Assembly: GCA_009773975.1 (NCBI GenBank)
Contig: VSMX01000012.1
Location: 1 to 25,187, forward strand
From: Desulfovibrio sp.
Lineage (GTDB): Bacteria; Desulfobacterota; Desulfovibrionia; Desulfovibrionales; Desulfovibrionaceae
Direction: 5' to 3'
Length of the DNA stretch: 25,187 bases
Shown: one piece after another, positions 22,716 to 25,187 of the stretch
Numbering within the stretch: the stretch's first letter is position 1
Layout: each line of letters opens with the position of its first letter
Translations under genes and position numbers: made by a program
The notes under the pieces: generated by a model
Database searches by the model: none
What the model was told of the DNA's origin: nothing
Seen by the model: only the letters and a program-made list of their open reading frames with translations

Positions 22716-23970
22716 TGGCCAGTCCGGGAAACAGCAAATGCGCAAAAACGATCGCATCCTTGCAGGTTGCCGTCAGGGAAGATCTTTCGTCAGGTTGGTG
22801 GCATGTATTTTCAAGGCAGCTCCAGACTACGGCAGGCAGACCTTTTTGCCTCAAAAATGCTGCGACTGTGGCGCCTCCAATTCCCACAAGGCATGGCTCA
22901 ACACGATATACCGCGCTGATCGCCTTTTGCAGAGGTGGAAGAATTGGCGAACTTTCCGGCGTTGACGTGGACTTCTGGCAATGAACGGTTTCAAAGGAAA
23001 TTTCGACCGCAAGTTCCATTGAAGCCAATTCAGTAATGGCCGAAATCCTTTCCATGACGCTTTCCACAGATACTTCAGGCAGAAGCCTGCAGTCGACAAA
23101 GAACTCTTCACGACCAGGCATTATATTGACCGCTTCAACATTCGCGGGATGCCTGGTAGGCACGAATGTGGAAACTGGCGGAATGAAAATCGGGTTCTTT
23201 TGTGAAAAAGTTGCCCGCAAACCCTCTTCCAGAAGAGCAACAAGCCTTGAGGACGCCACAAAGGCATTCCTGCCCAAAAAGGGATTGGATGCATGGCACT
23301 GGGCGCCAAGAACAGTAAATTTCAGCCAAAGCTGTGCTTTTTCCGCGATTTCAATTTCGGCGCCACCAGGCGATCCACCATCTGGAACTATATAAAGATC
23401 GTCACCTGAAAACAGGTTGGGAACAGTGGACAGGATATGTTCAAGACCATAATGGCTTCCACATTCCTCATCGGCCATAAAAACCAGACCAAGACCAATT
23501 TCCGGCACAATGCCGGCAGATTGCAGACTTTCGGCAAGAATCAACATGGAACAGACAGCTTGCTGATTGTCCTCCACCCCGCGTCCATAAATAAAATCGC
23601 CAGCCTGGCATACTGTCCAGGGATCATGATGCCAGGCGGACAAATCTCCGGCTCCGACTGTATCCAGATGGCCAAAAATCCACAGATTCTTCTGTGTGCC
23701 GCCCTTGATACGGGCAACAAGATTGGGGCGATAGCCGCAGGGAACGCGGTCATCCGGGCAATCAACATGCAATATGTCTTCAACACCCACTTTTTGCAGC
23801 AAGTCCGCTACAATTTGAGCCCGGGCTGCTTCGCCTGCACCGCCATTTTCGGGGCCAAGAGATTTGCAGGCAGTCAAAAGCCGCTGCAATTCAAGAACTC
23901 TTGCACCCTTGTTACCAAGGGTTTCAAGAAGCTGTTGGGAACAATCTGATAGGGGAGGTTCCATGTCCAT
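22708..23970 (-). CDS. M20-family metallohydrolase (ArgE/DapE type)
   Basis: Zinc-dependent amidohydrolase/aminopeptidase of 420 aa, probably cytosolic. The metal-site residues are His101 and Asp103 (FGHLDTVG), Asp134 (GRGVEDNQQA), Glu168-Glu169 (ADEECGS), Asp197 (PDGG) and a C-terminal His in ENTCHQPDE. A dimerisation domain with QCHASNPFLGRNAF lies near 224-237. The family includes acetylornithine and succinyl-diaminopimelate deacylases and peptidases; the substrate cannot be assigned. It starts at ATG 23970, with another ATG at codon 3, and neither has a good ribosome binding site. It is first in an operon with mnmG and the PilZ gene. Confidence 0.88.
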   Translation of the reverse strand: MDMEPPLSDCSQQLLETLGNKGARVLELQRLLTACKSLGPENGGAGEAARAQIVADLLQKVGVEDILHVDCPDDRVPCGYRPNLVARIKGGTQKNLWIFGHLDTVGAGDLSAWHHDPWTVCQAGDFIYGRGVEDNQQAVCSMLILAESLQSAGIVPEIGLGLVFMADEECGSHYGLEHILSTVPNLFSGDDLYIVPDGGSPGGAEIEIAEKAQLWLKFTVLGAQCHASNPFLGRNAFVASSRLVALLEEGLRATFSQKNPIFIPPVSTFVPTRHPANVEAVNIMPGREEFFVDCRLLPEVSVESVMERISAITELASMELAVEISFETVHCQKSTSTPESSPILPPLQKAISAVYRVEPCLVGIGGATVAAFLRQKGLPAVVWSCLENTCHQPDERSSLTATCKDAIVFAHLLFPGLANG

Positions 23971-24006
23971 AAAGGCTGTTTGGAAGAATTTGCTGAAATG
24001 GATAAC

Positions 24007-24044
24007 GAATAACTGTATCTAAAAAATAGACAATGAAGTTATTC
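24007..24044. promoter_or_regulatory. 8-bp inverted repeat upstream of the M20-mnmG operon
   Basis: GAATAACT (24007-24014) and AGTTATTC (24037-24044), separated by 22 bp, lie in the only gap from which the M20-mnmG-PilZ operon can be transcribed. They may be an operator. No clear sigma-70 hexamer pair is visible beside them. Confidence 0.3.
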
Positions 24045-24049
24045 AATGC

Positions 24050-24093
24050 AAAAGGCAGCCTTTGCGCGGATATGCGGCAAAGGCTGCAAAACA
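24050..24093 (-). terminator. Intrinsic terminator after the PxxKW gene
   Basis: GCAGCCTTTGC...GC and GC.GCAAAGGCTGC form a long GC-rich stem just after the gene's stop (on +, about 24053-24087), with TTTT after it on the minus strand. The fold has a small asymmetry near the loop. Confidence 0.75.
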
Positions 24094-24100
24094 TTGCAAA

Positions 24101-24364
24101 TTAACGGCCTTTGGCTGCGCGTTTGGAAGCTTTGAGCGGGTTAACTTTGGCGGTAGCAGTGGCCTGGGCCTTGACGTGGGTGGCAAAATTGCAGCGGCCG
24201 CCGGACCATTTATAGGCCGGATCGGGATAGCTTGAGCAAAATTTTTCCTCGTCAAATTCCCGAACCCTTTCACAACCTGTGCACTGTTCAACACAGGGTG
24301 AAATGACAAAGCCATTAACCATGACGCCTTCTGCGGTTTTCACAGCATTCTGCAAGGGGGTCAT
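24101..24364 (-). CDS. PxxKW-family small cysteine-rich protein
   Basis: An 87-aa protein with five cysteines (24, 28, 31, 43, 58), including C-x3-C-x2-C (PCVEQCTGCERV), and the signature PDPAYKW (47-53), which matches the PxxKW cysteine-rich family annotated in sulfate-reducing deltaproteobacteria. The cysteines could hold a metal or an iron-sulfur cluster; the role is unknown. The C-terminus is a Lys/Ala-rich tail (about 65-87), common in abundant small proteins. ATG 24364 follows GGAG at eight bases. It stands alone with its own terminator. The family call is from memory of the motif. Confidence 0.75.
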   Translation of the reverse strand: MTPLQNAVKTAEGVMVNGFVISPCVEQCTGCERVREFDEEKFCSSYPDPAYKWSGGRCNFATHVKAQATATAKVNPLKASKRAAKGR

Positions 24365-24487
24365 CCTGTACTCTCCAAAAAATATATACCCTGTGCGGGT
24401 GTTATTGAATTAATTAATCCAAGTTTTTTATTATATCTGGTTGATAAAAAAAGTCAAGGGCAGCATTTCATTAAAATATTTAAGTGA

Positions 24488-24509
24488 AAACCCCGCCGAA
24501 GCGGGGAAA
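24488..24509 (-). terminator. Intrinsic terminator after the XRE gene
   Basis: CCCCGC (24491-24496), loop CGAA, GCGGGG (24501-24506); on the minus strand the stem is followed by TTTT. It lies about 65 bp after the stop of the XRE gene. No gene was seen in the rest of the 206-bp gap. Confidence 0.82.
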
Positions 24510-24570
24510 AGGAACATAAAGTTTTGCATTATTCAGGAAAATGCGGCTGGACAAAAATTTTCAATGAAAG

Positions 24571-24849
24571 TTACTCGCCTGATCCCTCCTGGCTCCGAGC
24601 TTTCTTCATGCATGATTTTTGCTCCTTTTCTATCAAATCAACCAATTTTGCCGCCGGAATATTCAAGGCGCCAGCAAGATGAAAAATGAAATTCAGAGTA
24701 GGACGGTATTTGCCCTGCTCCACCTGAAGAAGGTACACACGGTCAATACCGGAATTCATTGCAAGTTTGCGCTTGCTCAAACCGGCATCTTCACGCAGCT
24801 TTTTCAGGATAACCGAGACAGCGTGTGTAAGACATGGGTAAGCTTCCAT
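24571..24849 (-). CDS. XRE-family helix-turn-helix regulator
   Basis: A 92-aa protein that is almost entirely one HTH_XRE domain, about residues 12-68: ILKKLREDAGLSKRKLAMNS, then GIDRVYLLQVEQGKYRPTLN as the recognition part, then FHLAGALNIPAAKLV. The C-terminus is a short basic/acidic tail with no ligand domain. It was probably made to act as a dimer on nearby DNA. The gene diverges from the paaK-like gene across a 168-bp AT-rich gap with two inverted repeats. The start at ATG 24849 has AGGGA immediately before it, too close for an ideal ribosome binding site, so the true start is a little uncertain. Confidence 0.87.
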   Translation of the reverse strand: MEAYPCLTHAVSVILKKLREDAGLSKRKLAMNSGIDRVYLLQVEQGKYRPTLNFIFHLAGALNIPAAKLVDLIEKEQKSCMKKARSQEGSGE

Positions 24850-24886
24850 TCCCTGAATATACTAAAATCGGCTTTATTTGTGAAGT

Positions 24887-24957
24887 GTTGGCATAAAAAT
24901 TTTATATACGAAAATTATTGCCAACGAACTGATATAGCTATAAATTTATCTATATCA
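24887..24957. promoter_or_regulatory. Two inverted repeats in the XRE-paaK divergent gap
   Basis: GTTGGCA (24887-24893) pairs with TGCCAAC (24919-24925) across 25 bp, and TGATATAG (24930-24937) pairs with CTATATCA (24950-24957) across 12 bp. Both lie in the AT-rich gap where the two divergent promoters must be. They are candidate operators for the XRE regulator. Confidence 0.45.
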
Positions 24958-25017
24958 AAATAATTGTTTCTGAAAAAATTCAGGCCATGTCTTTAAAATT
25001 TTTGACCGGAGAAACAC

Positions 25018-25187
25018 ATGGAGCAGAAAAAATACTTTCAGCCCGAAATTGAATGCGCTTCGCAGGAAAAGATGCGCGCATGGCAAAATGAACGCCTTAA
25101 AAATACGGTAAGAAGGGTCTATGATTCCGTGCCTTATTACCGCGAACTCATGAAAGAAAAAAATCTGACGCCCGACGACATAGGCGG
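25018..25187 (+). CDS. Phenylacetate-CoA ligase-like adenylating enzyme, 5' part
   Basis: Only the first 56 codons are in the window; the gene runs off the right end. The translation (MEQKKYFQPEIECASQEKMR and then RLKNTVRRVYDSVPYYRELM...LTPDDIGG) matches the N-terminus of PaaK-type aryl-CoA ligases, which usually reads W-x-x-E-x-x-S/R-x-L..LQ..RL...V...Y..VP.YR. ATG 25018 follows GGAG at a good distance. Such enzymes activate phenylacetate, indoleacetate or other aryl acids with CoA and ATP. The start codon is firm; the substrate is not assignable from this fragment. Confidence 0.82.
   Translation, partial: MEQKKYFQPEIECASQEKMRAWQNERLKNTVRRVYDSVPYYRELMKEKNLTPDDIG

Noticed and set aside
1..25187. 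CRISPR arrays, tRNA or rRNA genes, prophage or transposase genes
   Set aside because: No regularly spaced repeats, no cloverleaf-like sequence and no integrase or transposase motif were found when reading both strands.

Overview
The window reads as a chromosomal stretch from an anaerobic sulfate- or sulfite-reducing deltaproteobacterium of the Desulfovibrionaceae type, with moderate GC. Three things point there: the HdrCBA-Flx electron-bifurcation cluster with its FlxD/FlxC, FlxB and FlxA-like subunits, a small PxxKW cysteine-rich protein, and the start of a phenylacetate-CoA ligase-type adenylating enzyme. This placement is inferred from gene content; there is no rRNA here. I see no tRNA, CRISPR array, transposase or phage gene.

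Layout. 70-3335 (+): aspartate kinase lysC, an intergenic stretch with three hairpins and a possible 52-codon ORF, aroE, one copy of a palindromic dispersed repeat, and aroQ. 3499-10732 (+): a tightly overlapping operon hdrC-hdrB-hdrA-flxDC (fused)-flxB-flxA, closed by a strong terminator. Its leader can fold into a terminator-like stem and an overlapping second stem. 10946-11191 (+): an 81-aa protein of unknown function behind a very good sigma-54 (-24/-12) promoter. A 19-bp bidirectional terminator then separates it from the minus-strand genes.

11354-23970 (all -): read in the direction of transcription, an M20 peptidase, mnmG and a PilZ protein (overlapping), a second repeat copy with flanking direct repeats, corC, lnt, prfB (with the programmed +1 frameshift), a degenerate GGDEF protein, a MinD/FlhG-type ATPase, an HU/IHF-family gene, dapA, and pncA-pncB for NAD salvage. 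24101-24849 (-): the PxxKW protein and an XRE regulator. 25018 to the end (+): 5' part of a paaK-like gene, divergent from the XRE gene across a region with two inverted repeats.

How the genes fit together. LysC and DapA act in the aspartate/lysine-diaminopimelate route, and AroQ and AroE are consecutive shikimate steps. Hdr-Flx is expected to bifurcate electrons from NADH to ferredoxin and a thiol/disulfide couple. PncA and PncB recycle nicotinamide into the NAD pool. CorC-Lnt is an envelope module, and the degenerate GGDEF, MinD-like and PilZ proteins suggest c-di-GMP or cell-pole functions. The least explained items are the dispersed repeat, the sigma-54-driven small protein, the structured hdrC leader, the FlxD-FlxC fusion, the repetitive N-terminal extension of FlxA and the degenerate GGDEF protein next to a MinD-like ATPase.
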